A program made the position numbers and the translations under genes. The notes below the pieces were generated by a model. That model had not been told where the DNA came from. It saw nothing but the letters and a program-made list of their open reading frames with translations, and ran no database searches. This document shows, piece by piece, positions 8,567-17,422 of a DNA stretch of 55,745 bases (within the stretch, counting starts at the first letter, position 1; every line of letters starts with the position of its first letter). The DNA is taken from positions 1-55,745 of the forward strand of contig NZ_BBOX01000161.1 of NCBI RefSeq assembly GCF_001553455.1, in the 5' to 3' direction. Origin of the DNA: Streptomyces hygroscopicus subsp. hygroscopicus (GTDB taxonomy: Bacteria > Actinomycetota > Actinomycetes > Streptomycetales > Streptomycetaceae).

Positions 8567-9333
8567 CCCCCCGTACGCCCTTGCGCGACCCCAAGCAGGA
8601 CCGCAGCCGCGCGACCCGCAGACGCCTGCTGGAGGCCGCCGTGGCCTGCCTTGCCGAGCACGGCTGGGCCGGTTCCACGGTCGCGGTGGTCGCCGAGCGG
8701 GCCGGGGTGTCGCGGGGCGCGGCCCAGCACCACTTCCCGACCCGGGAGGACCTCTTCACGGCCGCCGTCGAGCATGTCGCCGAGGAGCGCTCGGCGGAGC
8801 TGCGCGCGCTCCCCGCCCCGCGGGGGGAGGGCCGGGTCCGGGCGGTGGTCGAGGCGCTGGTCAGCCTCTACACCGGCCCGCTCTTCCGGGCCGCCCTCCA
8901 GCTGTGGGTGGCGGCCTCGTACGAGGACCAGCTGGGCGCCCGGGTGACCGCCCTGGAGGCGAAGATCGGCCGTGAGACGCACCGGATGGCGGTGGAGCTG
9001 CTGGGCGCCGACGAGTCGGTGCCGGGCGTCCGGGAGGCCGTCCAGGGCCTGCTGGACATGGGGCGCGGCCTCGGCCTGGCCAACCTCCTCACGGACGACG
9101 GCCACCGCCGGGAACGGGTGGTGGCCCAGTGGTCGCACATCCTGGAGGGGATCCTGACCACCGCCGCGCCAACGGCCCCCGACCCAACGGCCGTCACTCC
9201 AACGGCTGTCACTCGAACGGCCCCGGACCCAACCACCGCAACCACCGTCACGCCAACCACCGCCTCCCCAACCGCCCCGAACCCAACGGGCGCCCCACCA
9301 ACCGTCCCGGCCCCCTCCACGGACGGCTCCTGA
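8563..9333 (+). CDS. TetR-family transcriptional regulator
   Basis: The 256-residue protein starts with a TetR helix-turn-helix (residues about 10-60; DRSRATRRRLLEAAVACLAE, VAERAGVSRGAAQHHFPTRE) followed by a helical ligand-binding domain. The GTG start at 8563 overlaps the hydratase stop, making it the last gene of the acyl-CoA catabolic unit and the likely local repressor, responding to an acyl-CoA. Residues after about 200 form a low-complexity TP/TA-rich tail (PTAVTPTAVT, TTATTVTPTT) that is not part of the TetR fold. The regulatory target is inferred from operon position only. Confidence 0.9.
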   Translation: MTPRTPLRDPKQDRSRATRRRLLEAAVACLAEHGWAGSTVAVVAERAGVSRGAAQHHFPTREDLFTAAVEHVAEERSAELRALPAPRGEGRVRAVVEALVSLYTGPLFRAALQLWVAASYEDQLGARVTALEAKIGRETHRMAVELLGADESVPGVREAVQGLLDMGRGLGLANLLTDDGHRRERVVAQWSHILEGILTTAAPTAPDPTAVTPTAVTRTAPDPTTATTVTPTTASPTAPNPTGAPPTVPAPSTDGS

Positions 9334-9336
9334 GTC

Positions 9337-9393
9337 AGCGCTGAGTCAACGCAAGCCAACCCAAATCAACCCAAGCCAGCGCAACTCAGCGCT
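9337..9393. terminator. Long-loop inverted repeat between convergent genes
   Basis: AGCGCTGAGT (9337-9346) and its exact complement ACTCAGCGCT (9384-9393) flank a 37-nt degenerate CAACCCAA-type spacer. The right arm covers the last codons and stop of citrate synthase, so it may act as a bidirectional terminator or be an inverted copy of the gene end. Confidence 0.45.
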
Positions 9394-10486
9394 TGGTGTC
9401 GTCGTAGCCCTCGATGTCGTGCGGACTGCGCGCCCCGGGGCCGACGTACCGGGCCGACGGCCGGACCAGGCGGCCGGTCCGCTTCTGCTCCAGGATGTGC
9501 GCGCTCCAGCCCGCGGTGCGGGCGCAGGTGAACATCGACGTGAACATGTGCGCCGGGACCTCGGCGAAGTCCAGCACGATGGCCGCCCAGAACTCCACGT
9601 TCGTGGCCAGCACCCGGTCCGGCCGACGGTTGTGCAGCTCGTCCAGGGCGGCCCGCTCCAGCGCCTCGGCGACCTCGAAGCGCGGTGCGCCCAGCTCCTT
9701 CGCGGTGCGCCGCAGCACCCGCGCCCGCGGGTCCTCGGCGCGGTAGACGCGGTGGCCGAAGCCCATCAGCCGCTCGCCCCGGTCGAGGGCCTGCTTGACG
9801 TATCCGGTGGCGTCCCCGGTGCGCTCGATCTCCTCGATCATGCCGAGCACCCGGGAGGGCGCACCGCCGTGCAGCGGCCCCGACATGGCGCCCACCGCGC
9901 CGGAGAGCGCGGCGGCGACATCCGCGCCGGTGGAGGCGATGACGCGGGCGGTGAAGGTGGAGGCGTTCATCCCGTGCTCGGCCGCCGAGGTCCAGTACGC
10001 GTCGACGGCGGCGACGTGCTTGGGGTCGGGCTCACCGCGCCAGCGGCGCATGAAGCGCTCGACGATGGTCCCGGCCTTGTCGATCTCCCGCTGCGGCACC
10101 ATCGGCTTCCCCTGGCCGCGCGCCGACTGGGCGACGTACGACAGGGCCATCACGGCGGCCCGCGCGAGGTCCTCACGGGCCTGCACCTCATCGATGTCCA
10201 GCAGCGGTTTCAGGCCCCAGACGGGTGCGAGCATGGCCAGCGCGGACTGCACATCGACCCGGACGTCCCCGGAGTGGACGGGGATGGGGAACGGCTCGGC
10301 GGCCGGCAGCCCCGGGTTGAAGGCGCCGTCGACCAGCAGGCCCCAGACGTTCCCGAAGGAGACGTGGCCGACGAGGTCCTCGATGTCCACGCCTCGGTAG
10401 CGGAGCGCGCCGCCCTCCTTGTCGGGTTCGGCGATCTCCGTCTCGAACGCGACGACTCCTTCGAGTCCGGGTACGAAGTCGGACAT
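9386..10486 (-). CDS. Citrate synthase (type II, short)
   Basis: The 366-residue enzyme condenses acetyl-CoA with oxaloacetate (or acts as a 2-methylcitrate synthase). Family landmarks are [14 protein letters not shown] near the N-terminus, the first active-site region [15 protein letters not shown], and [17 protein letters not shown] with the second histidine; [13 protein letters not shown] holds the aspartate. I chose the ATG at 10486, which follows GAGGAG at eight bases; an ATG five codons further up is poorly placed. The gene is divergent from pdxH and convergent with the TetR gene. Citrate versus methylcitrate specificity cannot be settled by eye. Confidence 0.93.
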   Translation of the reverse strand: MSDFVPGLEGVVAFETEIAEPDKEGGALRYRGVDIEDLVGHVSFGNVWGLLVDGAFNPGLPAAEPFPIPVHSGDVRVDVQSALAMLAPVWGLKPLLDIDEVQAREDLARAAVMALSYVAQSARGQGKPMVPQREIDKAGTIVERFMRRWRGEPDPKHVAAVDAYWTSAAEHGMNASTFTARVIASTGADVAAALSGAVGAMSGPLHGGAPSRVLGMIEEIERTGDATGYVKQALDRGERLMGFGHRVYRAEDPRARVLRRTAKELGAPRFEVAEALERAALDELHNRRPDRVLATNVEFWAAIVLDFAEVPAHMFTSMFTCARTAGWSAHILEQKRTGRLVRPSARYVGPGARSPHDIEGYDDTKR

Positions 10487-10838
10487 CAGGCGGCTCCTCA
10501 TGATGCTGACGACGGCGGCGGTGGAGATGGTGCCGGAACGGTTACGCGGCCGCCTGACGCGGCTCGCGGTCGGTACCGGTCACTCCGTGATGTGCCCCGT
10601 GCGGGTGGTGGTCACCCAACCGCGGCGGGGAGTGACCTCCGGGACACGGCGGGTGGGGCCTGCCCGGGTGCCGGCAGGCGCATGGTCGGCCTCAGTCTGG
10701 TGGGTGCGCTCCCCACGGGGAAGCGTGAGAAGCGGCACATCGTGTCCGCCGCACGCGAGGGTTACGGGGCGCGGGGGCGGGGGAGGAGGATCGCTCTTTC
10801 GGGGCAGCCCGTGCGACGGACCGATGATGTTGCAAGAT
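10487..10838. other. Divergent intergenic region, citrate synthase / pdxH
   Basis: This 352-bp region must hold both promoters. I see no convincing -35/-10 pair. It contains one short hairpin, GCCTGCC with GGCAGGC (10658-10679, 8-nt loop). No coding signal is evident. Confidence 0.4.
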
Positions 10839-11534
10839 ATGCCCGTGCCTCACGTTGACTCGGAGCCCTCGGCTTCCTCCGCGCGTACGTACGACCCGGC
10901 CGCCATGCGCGAGCACTACCGCGCGGCGGGTTTCGACGAGGCCGACCTCGCGGGCGACCCGTTCCGGCAGTTCACCCGGTGGTTCGAGGACGCGGTCGGC
11001 AGCGGGCTCTTCGAACCGAACGCCATGGTCGTCTCGACGGCCGACGCGGCGGGCCGCCCCAGCTCCCGCACGGTCCTGATGAAGAGCTTCGACGAGCGCG
11101 GCTTCGTCTTCTACACCAACTACGGCTCCCGCAAGGGCCGTGAACTGGGCGAGAACCCGCATGTCGCACTGCTCTTCCCCTGGCACCCCATCGCCCGGCA
11201 GGTGATCGTGACCGGCACCGCGCAGCGGACCGGGCGGGACGAGACGGCGGCGTACTTCCGCACCCGGCCGCACGGGTCGCAGCTGGGGGCGTGGGCGAGC
11301 ACGCAGTCCTCGGTGGTGGGATCGCGGGCGGAGCTGGACCGCTCGTACGAGGAACTGGCGGACCGCTATCCGCCGGGTGAGCAGGTGCCGGTGCCGCCGG
11401 AGTGGGGCGGGTTCCGGGTGGTCCCGGAGGCCGTGGAGTTCTGGCAGGGCCGCGAGAACCGGCTGCACGACCGGTTGCGGTACGTCCGGCTGCCCGGTGC
11501 GGAGGGCTGGCGGGTGGAGCGCCTGTACCCGTAA
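10839..11534 (+). CDS. pdxH: Pyridoxamine/pyridoxine 5'-phosphate oxidase
   Basis: The roughly 231-residue FMN enzyme oxidises pyridoxine or pyridoxamine phosphate to pyridoxal phosphate. Family hallmarks are [14 protein letters not shown], the FMN-binding [20 protein letters not shown] with SRKGREL, the segment [18 protein letters not shown], and the C-terminal signature [16 protein letters not shown] with RVERLYP. Possible starts are ATG 10824, 10827 and 10839 and GTG 10845; none has a clear ribosome-binding site and I took 10839. The last codons (GTGGAGCGCCTGTACCCG) are re-used as the seed of a repeat tract just downstream. Confidence 0.93.
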   Translation: MPVPHVDSEPSASSARTYDPAAMREHYRAAGFDEADLAGDPFRQFTRWFEDAVGSGLFEPNAMVVSTADAAGRPSSRTVLMKSFDERGFVFYTNYGSRKGRELGENPHVALLFPWHPIARQVIVTGTAQRTGRDETAAYFRTRPHGSQLGAWASTQSSVVGSRAELDRSYEELADRYPPGEQVPVPPEWGGFRVVPEAVEFWQGRENRLHDRLRYVRLPGAEGWRVERLYP

Positions 11535-11770
11535 GTACCCGCGAGCGCGGCCGACGGCTGGAGCGCCTGCGCCCGTGGGCGCGGCCGGGGCGGGTCGAGC
11601 GCCTGCGCCGGAATCCGTGCGTACCCGGGAGGGCAGCCGGAGGCTGGAGCGCCTGTACCCGTGGGCGTGGGCGCGGCCGGGCAGGTCGAGCGCCTGCGCC
11701 GGTATCCGTGCGTACCCGTGAGCGTGGCCGACGGCTGGAGCGCTTTCCGGCGGCTGGAGCGGCTGAGCGC
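11517..11770 (+). repeat. Repeat tract derived from the pdxH 3' end
   Basis: The final bases of pdxH (GGGTGGAGCGCCTGTACCCG) recur downstream in degenerate form as GGCTGGAGCGCCTGCGCCCG, GGCTGGAGCGCCTGTACCCG and GGCTGGAGCGCTTTCCGG. They alternate with GTCGAGCGCCTGCGCCGG units and with copies of TACCCGTGAGCGTGGCCGAC. No gene is called here. Confidence 0.8.
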
Positions 11771-12261
11771 GGCGCGCTCGTAGCGGCCGGTGCGGAAGGG
11801 GCGACGGACGACGGAAGGCGACGGAAGGGGCGACGCGAGACGACGGAACCACTGGCCCGTAGGGCCGGACCAAAGGCCCCGATACGCGGACAACCCGCGG
11901 GTCTGTCCCCTGACGCCCCGATGAGGCGGAAGGGGGCCGGTCGGACGTACCGGCGACCCGCGGGTCGGGTGACTGCGTGGGATTGGCCGGCCGCACACCT
12001 GTCGGTGTGCCAGTCCGGCGAATGCGCTGAGCGCGACGACGGACTGCTAGCCCGCAGTCACCTCACGCGTCCGGATTTCATACATCTGCCGAACCACCTC
12101 CCTTCTCGTGTACCGCACAGCCTAAGAACCCCCTCGTGCCACACACAAGCGAATTTCCGGGAGGCATCGATTTCCCCGAATGCGGTGTGGCGCGAGTCAC
12201 GTTCGAGTTCAATGTCCGACGTGCCCCACCACAGACAGCCACGTCCAGCAGGGGGTGTCCG
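11771..12261. other. Upstream region of the PAS gene with palindromes and a hairpin
   Basis: No gene is evident. Two identical self-complementary decamers ACCCGCGGGT occur at 11893-11902 and 11956-11965. A perfect hairpin GCACACC/GGTGTGC with a TGTC loop lies at 11993-12010. The stretch 12070-12240 is less GC-rich and probably contains the promoter of the following gene. In-frame starts upstream of 12262 exist (12136) but would extend the protein into this region. Confidence 0.45.
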
Positions 12262-13881
12262 GTGAGCGCTTCCCAACGTTCCGAACCCGCACGTCCAGCG
12301 CGTTCCGCACGGTCCTCACGGGGCGTCCCGGGGCAGGCGGGGGCGGCGTCCGCGCCGGGGTCCGGCCGGTCCGACCGCCCGGACGGGCCCGAGCGGCCCG
12401 ACGCCGAGCTCCTCGCCGCGCTGCTCGACGGGATGGACGCCGCCCTGTGCGCGTTCGACGCCGACGGCACGGTGACCCACTGGAACCGCGAGGCCGAGCG
12501 CATCCTCGGCTGGACGGCCGCGGAGGCCGTCGGCCGCAAGGGGCTGGGCGGCTGGGCGGCCCGCCCGGGGGACGCCCGGGAGGTCGAGGAACGCCTTACG
12601 GAGGCCATGGGCGCCCCAGGGCGCCGGGTCCACGAGTTCGCGCTGCTGACCAAGGACGGCGGCCGGGTCCTGGTGCGCGCACAGTCCTCGGGGGTGCCGG
12701 GCGCGGACGGCCGCCCGGCCGGGGTGTACTGCGCCTTCAGCGAGGTGCACGCGCAGATCGACCTGGAACGGTCGATCGCGCTGAGCGAGGCGCTCCTGGA
12801 GGACGCGTCGTGGAAGGTGGTCCTGGTCGACGCGGACCTGCGGGTGGCCGTCGTCAACGCCAGCGCGGCGGGCGCGCTGCGCACGTCCCGTAAGGCCGCT
12901 CCCGGCCGGCCGCTGGGCGACTTCCTGGATCAGGGCGTCGAGGAGGTGGAGGCCGCGCTGCAGCACGTGCTGGCGGAAGGCGCGCCCCCGGCGCCGACCG
13001 AGCTGTGGGTGACCCTGCGGGACGCCGGCCGAGCGGACGGCGTGGCGGGCCCGGACGGGGTGCGTTACGAACTGCTCGACGACGACGAGGCGGTGTGCGG
13101 CGAGGACCTCGACCAGGGGGGCCAGGGGCTCCACCGGGGCCAGGGCCTGGACCGCGGTGAAGGCCGGGAGCGCGGCGCGGGCCGGGAGCCCGGCACGGTG
13201 GCGCTGCGCCGTTGCTGGCGCAGCGGCTTCCTCCGGCTGGCCTCACCGCTCACCGAGGAGCCGACACCGCTCGGTGTGGCCTGGATCTTCCAGGACGTGA
13301 CGGAGGTGAAGGGCCAGGAGCAGGAGAGCGCCCGGCTGCGCTTCCGGGGTAACCAGCTGCACCGGGCGACCCGGGCGGCGGCCGAATGCGAGGACCCGAT
13401 GGAGGCGGCCTCGGTCCACCTGGACTTCGCGCTGGCGGGCTTCGCCGACCACGCCCTGATCGACCTGGTCCTGGACCCGCCGCCGGGCGCCCCGGCGGAC
13501 CGGATCCGGCTGGTCCGGGCGGCGGCCACCCCCACCGGCACCCCGGGCCCCTGCCCGCCCGTCGTCCCGGGCGGCATCCCGCTGGGCTACCCGGAGGACC
13601 ATCCGGCGCTCCAGGCGGCCGAGCGCTGCGGTTCGGTACGGGCGAGCGCGAGACGCTCGGACGAGCCGACGGCGGCCCAGTGGGCGGCGGCCCGCAAATG
13701 GCCGGAGGGCGCGGTGCACGGCCTGTGCGCGGTGCTGCGCAGCCGTGGCCGCACCCTGGGCGTGGTCACCTTCCTGCGCACCTCGAGCCGTCGGCCCTTC
13801 GACCGGACGGACGCGGCGTACGCGGAGGACGTCGCGGCACGGGTCGCGGCCTCGGTGGACCTGGCCGTACGCCGCCGCTGA
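12262..13881 (+). CDS. PAS-domain signalling protein with C-terminal GAF-like domain
   Basis: The 539-residue product opens with an Arg/Ser-rich disordered segment, then a PAS domain (about residues 45-165: AALCAFDADGTVTHWNREAE, RILGWTAAEAVGRKG, LLTKDGGRVLV). A second PAS-like region follows (about 175-360, WKVVLVDADLRVAVVNASAA, ending WIFQDVTEVK), then a GAF-like domain (about 375-535, ending AARVAASVDLAV). There is no visible kinase, phosphatase or cyclase domain. The second PAS region is interrupted by a Gly/Arg repeat (QGLHRGQGLDRGEGRERG, around 13120-13200). I chose GTG 12262 because AGGGGG precedes it and the PAS region starts soon after; GTG 12136 would add 42 unconserved-looking residues. 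Ligand unknown. Confidence 0.82.
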   Translation: MSASQRSEPARPARSARSSRGVPGQAGAASAPGSGRSDRPDGPERPDAELLAALLDGMDAALCAFDADGTVTHWNREAERILGWTAAEAVGRKGLGGWAARPGDAREVEERLTEAMGAPGRRVHEFALLTKDGGRVLVRAQSSGVPGADGRPAGVYCAFSEVHAQIDLERSIALSEALLEDASWKVVLVDADLRVAVVNASAAGALRTSRKAAPGRPLGDFLDQGVEEVEAALQHVLAEGAPPAPTELWVTLRDAGRADGVAGPDGVRYELLDDDEAVCGEDLDQGGQGLHRGQGLDRGEGRERGAGREPGTVALRRCWRSGFLRLASPLTEEPTPLGVAWIFQDVTEVKGQEQESARLRFRGNQLHRATRAAAECEDPMEAASVHLDFALAGFADHALIDLVLDPPPGAPADRIRLVRAAATPTGTPGPCPPVVPGGIPLGYPEDHPALQAAERCGSVRASARRSDEPTAAQWAAARKWPEGAVHGLCAVLRSRGRTLGVVTFLRTSSRRPFDRTDAAYAEDVAARVAASVDLAVRRR

Positions 13882-13904
13882 GGCGAGCGCCCTCCGCCAA
13901 GGGA

Positions 13905-13982
13905 TCACCGCTGGTAGCAGATCCGGTCCCGGGCGCTCGGCCTTCACCGCTGGTAGAAGATCCGGTCCCGGTACTCGGCCAT
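13905..13982. repeat. 39-bp tandem duplication of the SIS gene end
   Basis: TCACCGCTGGTAGCAGATCC (13905 onward) and TCACCGCTGGTAGAAGATCC (13944 onward) begin two 39-bp units that differ at only a few positions. The second is the authentic 3' end of the SIS-domain gene including its stop codon; the first is a copy placed in the convergent spacer. Confidence 0.88.
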
Positions 13983-14699
13983 CACCTTGCGGTTCCACTC
14001 GTGGCCGCCGTCCACGTTCCCCGACCTCAGCATGGGCGGCTCGATCCCCCGCCCGGCCAGCTCCCCGACCGCGGACGCCACCACGGACTGCATGATGGCG
14101 CTGGTGACGACCGTGGACGCGGGCGCGAAGGGCGCGCCGACGCCGTCCGCCGTGAGCTCCGCGTCCCCGACCGGGATCTTGTTGTCGATGACCAGATCGC
14201 AGTGGTCCTTCAGGAAGCCACCGGTGGCGTTGCGCGAGGTCGTGCCGGTCGCGTAGCCGACCGACGTCACGCCGACCACCGTGGCACCGCGGTCCCGCGC
14301 GCTCATCGCCATCTCCACGGGCAGGACGTTCCGCCCGGACAGCGAGATCACGAACAGCAGGTCCCCGGCCCGGAGCGGGCTGCTGTCGAGGACGGTCGTG
14401 GCCAGTCCGTCGACGCGCTCGAGCGCGCTGCCGAGCGTGGCGGGAACGACGTCCACGCCCACCATCCCCGGCACCGGCAGCAGGTTCATCAGCGCGAGAC
14501 CGCCCGCGCGGTAGACGACGTCCTGCGCGGGCAGGGAGGAGTGGCCGGCGCCGAACGCGAAGAGGCGGCCGCCCGCGACGACGGTATCGGCGATCAGGGT
14601 GCCCGCCGCGGCGATATGCTCGCCTTCTTCGTCCCGCACCTGCCGCAGCAGGCCGATGGCCGCGTCGAAGAATTGCCCGGCCTGCTTGGACTCGCTCAT
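13944..14699 (-). CDS. SIS-domain phosphosugar-binding protein (UPF0309-like)
   Basis: The 251-residue protein has a single SIS (sugar isomerase) fold: GGRLFAFGAGHSSLPAQDVV, the phosphate-binding loop region LLFVISLSGRNVLPVEMAM and TVVGVTSVGYATGTTSRNATG. It matches uncharacterised SIS proteins that bind phosphosugars and may isomerise amino-sugar phosphates; the substrate is unknown. The ATG at 14699 follows GGAAGG at about nine bases; a TTG directly before it is less likely. It is divergent from dmdR1, with about 150 bp between the starts, and convergent with the PAS gene. Confidence 0.88.
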   Translation of the reverse strand: MSESKQAGQFFDAAIGLLRQVRDEEGEHIAAAGTLIADTVVAGGRLFAFGAGHSSLPAQDVVYRAGGLALMNLLPVPGMVGVDVVPATLGSALERVDGLATTVLDSSPLRAGDLLFVISLSGRNVLPVEMAMSARDRGATVVGVTSVGYATGTTSRNATGGFLKDHCDLVIDNKIPVGDAELTADGVGAPFAPASTVVTSAIMQSVVASAVGELAGRGIEPPMLRSGNVDGGHEWNRKVMAEYRDRIFYQR

Positions 14700-14771
14700 C
14701 AACGCGTGGCCTTCCTCGTAGGTGTTCCGATCATGACGCTGTCAATAGCAGTCCGGCCGCTTCCGGCGGAA

Positions 14772-14788
14772 GGGGCCGACTCGGCCCC
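14772..14788. promoter_or_regulatory. 17-bp palindrome in the SIS/dmdR1 divergent region
   Basis: GGGGCCGA-C-TCGGCCCC is a perfect palindrome between the two divergent genes. It could be an operator or the top of a small hairpin. It does not resemble the iron box (TTAGGTTAGGCTAACCTAA type). A CAGAAT hexamer at 14807-14812 is a possible -10 for dmdR1. Confidence 0.35.
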
Positions 14789-14850
14789 GTTGTCGGTGGG
14801 ATGCGTCAGAATTGGTTCAGGGCCACCGCACGACACATCGAGGGGCACGC

Positions 14851-15543
14851 ATGTCCGGACTGATCGACACCACGGAGATGTATCTCCGCACCATCCTCGA
14901 GCTCGAGGAGGAGGGCGTGGTCCCCATGCGCGCCCGGATCGCCGAGCGGCTTGAACAGAGCGGTCCGACGGTCAGCCAGACGGTGGCGCGAATGGAGCGT
15001 GACGGTCTCGTCACGGTCGCGGGCGACCGTCATCTGGAGCTGACCGAAGAGGGCCGTCGGCTGGCCACGCGGGTGATGCGCAAGCACCGGCTCGCGGAGT
15101 GCCTGCTCGTCGATGTGATTGGGCTGGAGTGGGAGCAGGTCCACGCCGAGGCGTGCCGTTGGGAGCATGTGATGAGCGAGGCGGTGGAGCGGCGCGTTCT
15201 GGAGCTGCTCCGCCACCCGACCGAGTCGCCTTACGGAAACCCGATTCCGGGTCTGGAGGAGCTGGGCGAGAAGGCCGAGGTCGATCCGTTCCTGGACGAG
15301 TCCATGGTGAGCCTGCGGGAATTGGAGCCCGGCTCCGAGGGCAAGACGGTGGTGGTGCGCCGCATCGGCGAGCCCATCCAGGCCGACGCCCAGGTGATGT
15401 ACACGCTGCGGCGGGCCGGGGTCCAGCCGGGCTCCGTGGTGAGCGTCACCGAGTCGCCGGGCGGAGTGCTGGTCGGCAGCAGTGGTGAGGCGGCGGAGCT
15501 GGAGGCGGAGATCGCCTCGCACGTCTTCGTGGCCAAGCGCTGA
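14851..15543 (+). CDS. dmdR1: Iron-dependent repressor, DtxR family (DmdR1-like)
   Basis: The 230-residue protein is the DtxR-type ferrous-iron regulator that represses siderophore genes in Streptomyces. The N-terminal winged helix (residues 1-70) includes MYLRTILELEEEGVVPMRAR and GPTVSQTVARMERDGLV. The metal-binding/dimerisation domain (70-140) includes MRKHRLAECLLVDVIGLEW, EACRWEHVMS and LLRHPTESPYGNPIP. The C-terminal SH3-like domain runs to the end. The ATG at 14851 follows GAGGGG and gives the family length. A long reading frame runs antisense across the whole gene, and an overlapping antiparallel gene (adm) has been reported for S. coelicolor dmdR1. Downstream repeats start immediately after the stop. 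Confidence 0.95.
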   Translation: MSGLIDTTEMYLRTILELEEEGVVPMRARIAERLEQSGPTVSQTVARMERDGLVTVAGDRHLELTEEGRRLATRVMRKHRLAECLLVDVIGLEWEQVHAEACRWEHVMSEAVERRVLELLRHPTESPYGNPIPGLEELGEKAEVDPFLDESMVSLRELEPGSEGKTVVVRRIGEPIQADAQVMYTLRRAGVQPGSVVSVTESPGGVLVGSSGEAAELEAEIASHVFVAKR

Positions 15544-15800
15544 CCGACCGCTGTCTGCGCCGACCGAGCGCTGGTGAGGTGGTGTCCGAGCGTCGGCCGA
15601 GCGCTGGTGGGGCGTTGTTCGAGGGGGACCGGCCGAGCGCCGGTCGCGCGTTGTCCGAGGGGCGGTCGAGCGCTGGTGGGGCGTTGTCCGAGGGCCAGCC
15701 GAGCGCCGGGAGGCGTTGTTCGAGGGCGACCGGCTGAGTGCCGGTCGCGCCTTGTCCGAGAGCTGGCCGAGCGCCGATCGCGCGTTGCCCGAAGGTCGGC
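15541..15800. repeat. Seven- to eight-copy 33-36-bp repeat after dmdR1
   Basis: Units begin with GAGCGC and continue with variants of TGGTGGGGCGTTGTCCGAGG; most are 33 bp long, some 35-36. The dmdR1 stop region (AAGCGCTGACCGACCGC) resembles the unit start. On the complementary strand the units extend an open frame that also runs antisense through dmdR1. Confidence 0.85.
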
Positions 15801-16307
15801 TGAGCCGCCCTGACCCAGCAGCTCCCGCCCCTTCCGAACACCTCCCGCACGCCCCGCACCACCCCGCGTGCCTCGACACGCTGACCGATACACCCCGTTC
15901 AGTCGATTCGGCCGTCACGACCTGCGACGACGGATTTTCCCGAAACCGGAGTCGAGAGAAACCGAGCGGGCGGGGCCGACGCGTGCGACCCTGTCGCTGA
16001 CGCTCAGGCCGTCAGGGGAGGGGGCTGCGGTGGGCCCGAAGGGCTGTGCCGCCGAGGGGGTGTGCTTCAGCGAGGGCCCCGGTGCCGTCAGGTGCCGGGG
16101 CCCCGCTTCCCCATGTCCCCCCGCCGGGCCCCGGGCCGCACGGTCCGCGCGAACGCGGCCGGTGCGACCCGGGGCCCTGGTGACCCGGAGCCCCGAGCTC
16201 TCAGGGTCGTCCCCCGCGGACTTCCTTCCCCGAGCAGTCCGCCTCCCGCTAGCTGTCTCCCCACGGCGCAGACGATCAATCCCTGGGCGCGGTCACTCGA
16301 ATGAGGG
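15801..16307. other. Gene-free region with a GC-rich hairpin
   Basis: No convincing gene is seen; open frames here lack any recognisable domain. GGGCCCCGG (16074-16082) pairs perfectly with CCGGGGCCC (16095-16103) across a 12-nt loop, a possible terminator. The segment 15880-15960 has lower GC content and may be regulatory. Confidence 0.4.
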
Positions 16308-17261
16308 GTGTTGGGCCGCAACAGCGGCGTGTTCGAATACGAGTTCGATACTGTGAGGGCGTTCGAGAGAGGGTTGGAGGTGCCAGACCACGTGGTGCGA
16401 CGCATCGATGTGAGCGGGGCCGACGGCGTGCGGCTCGCCGCCTGGGAGTTCACCGATCCGCCCAAGGCAGACGGTGGCCGCGAGGAAGCGCGGGGCCCCG
16501 GAGTGCTGTTGCTGCATGGGCTGCTGGGCCGCGCCGCCCACTGGGCGGAGACGGCTCGCTGGCTCTCCACCCGCCATCGGGCGGTCGCCCTCGACCAGCG
16601 AGGCCATGGCCGCAGCGAGAAACCGGCCGAGGGGCCGTTCGACCGCTCCACCTATGTGGACGACGCCGAGGCGGCCGTAGAGCAGCTCGGTCTCGCCCCC
16701 GTGACCCTGATCGGCCATGCCATGGGCGCCCTCACCGCCTGGCAGCTCGCCGCCCGTCGGCCCGATCTGGTCCGGGCGCTGGTCATCTGCGATATGCGGG
16801 CCTCGGCCCTCGGTGCCGCCTCGCAGCGCGAGTGGGCCGATTGGTTCCGCTCCTGGCCGGTGCCGTTCGCGACCCTCGCGGATGTGCGCAAGTGGTTCGG
16901 TGAGGACGATCCGACCCTGGAGCGGCCGAATCCGCCGCGGGGCGACTTCTTCGCCGAGGTCATGGCCGAGCGCTCGGACGGCTGGCGCCCGGTCTTCTCC
17001 TGCCGTCAGATGCTGAAGGTCCGTGAGTCCTGGGCCCATGACGCCCATTGGGAGGAGCTGGCGCAGGTCCAGTGTCCCACCCTGGTCGTGCGCGGGCTGG
17101 ACGGTGATCTGGGCCGGGCGGAGGCGCAGGAGATGGTCCGGGTGCTGCCCCGCGGGCAGTATGCGGAGGTGGTGGATGCCGGTCATCTTGTGCACTACGA
17201 CCAGCCGGACGGCTGGCGCCGCGCCGTGGAGCCCTTCCTGGCCTCCGTCCTGCCTGTCTAG
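16308..17261 (+). CDS. Alpha/beta-hydrolase-fold protein lacking the nucleophile serine
   Basis: The fold is clear: LLLHGLLGRAAHWAETARWL (oxyanion-hole HG), RAVALDQRGHGRSEKP, the nucleophile elbow and a C-terminal DAGHLVHYDQPDGW containing the catalytic-type histidine. At the elbow, where the family has G-x-S-x-G, this protein has GHAMGA, with Ala at about residue 138 of the 317-residue frame. The acid region is GLDGDLG. A serine-dependent hydrolysis is therefore unlikely by the standard mechanism. The start is uncertain: GTG 16308, TTG 16311, GTG 16329, GTG 16353 and GTG 16392 are all in frame, and GGAGG at 16376-16380 would suit the last. Its orientation and position suggest transcription with the following flavoenzyme. 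Confidence 0.85.
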   Translation: MLGRNSGVFEYEFDTVRAFERGLEVPDHVVRRIDVSGADGVRLAAWEFTDPPKADGGREEARGPGVLLLHGLLGRAAHWAETARWLSTRHRAVALDQRGHGRSEKPAEGPFDRSTYVDDAEAAVEQLGLAPVTLIGHAMGALTAWQLAARRPDLVRALVICDMRASALGAASQREWADWFRSWPVPFATLADVRKWFGEDDPTLERPNPPRGDFFAEVMAERSDGWRPVFSCRQMLKVRESWAHDAHWEELAQVQCPTLVVRGLDGDLGRAEAQEMVRVLPRGQYAEVVDAGHLVHYDQPDGWRRAVEPFLASVLPV

Positions 17262-17395
17262 CGGGTGGATATGCCGTTCAGTGGATTGCCTTTTGGCGGG
17301 CTGCCGTCCAGTGGGCTGCCGTCCAACCGGTGGCCGTTCAACCGGTTGCCGTCCGATGGGTTGCCCTCCAGCCTCTCCAGCAAAGGGAATTCGAC
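17262..17395. repeat. Short degenerate repeat between hydrolase and flavoenzyme genes
   Basis: About eight variants of a 15-bp unit (GGGCTGCCGTCCAGT, GGTTGCCGTCCGAT, GGTGGCCGTTCAACC) fill the spacer. The palindromic AACCGG motif recurs within it. Confidence 0.7.
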
Positions 17396-17422
17396 CAGCA
17401 ATCGCCAGGTGAGGGGAAGTAC

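Noticed and set aside
15868..16356. A 162-codon ORF before the hydrolase gene
   Set aside because: No domain, no RBS, and it runs through a GC-rich hairpin into the hydrolase start in another frame.
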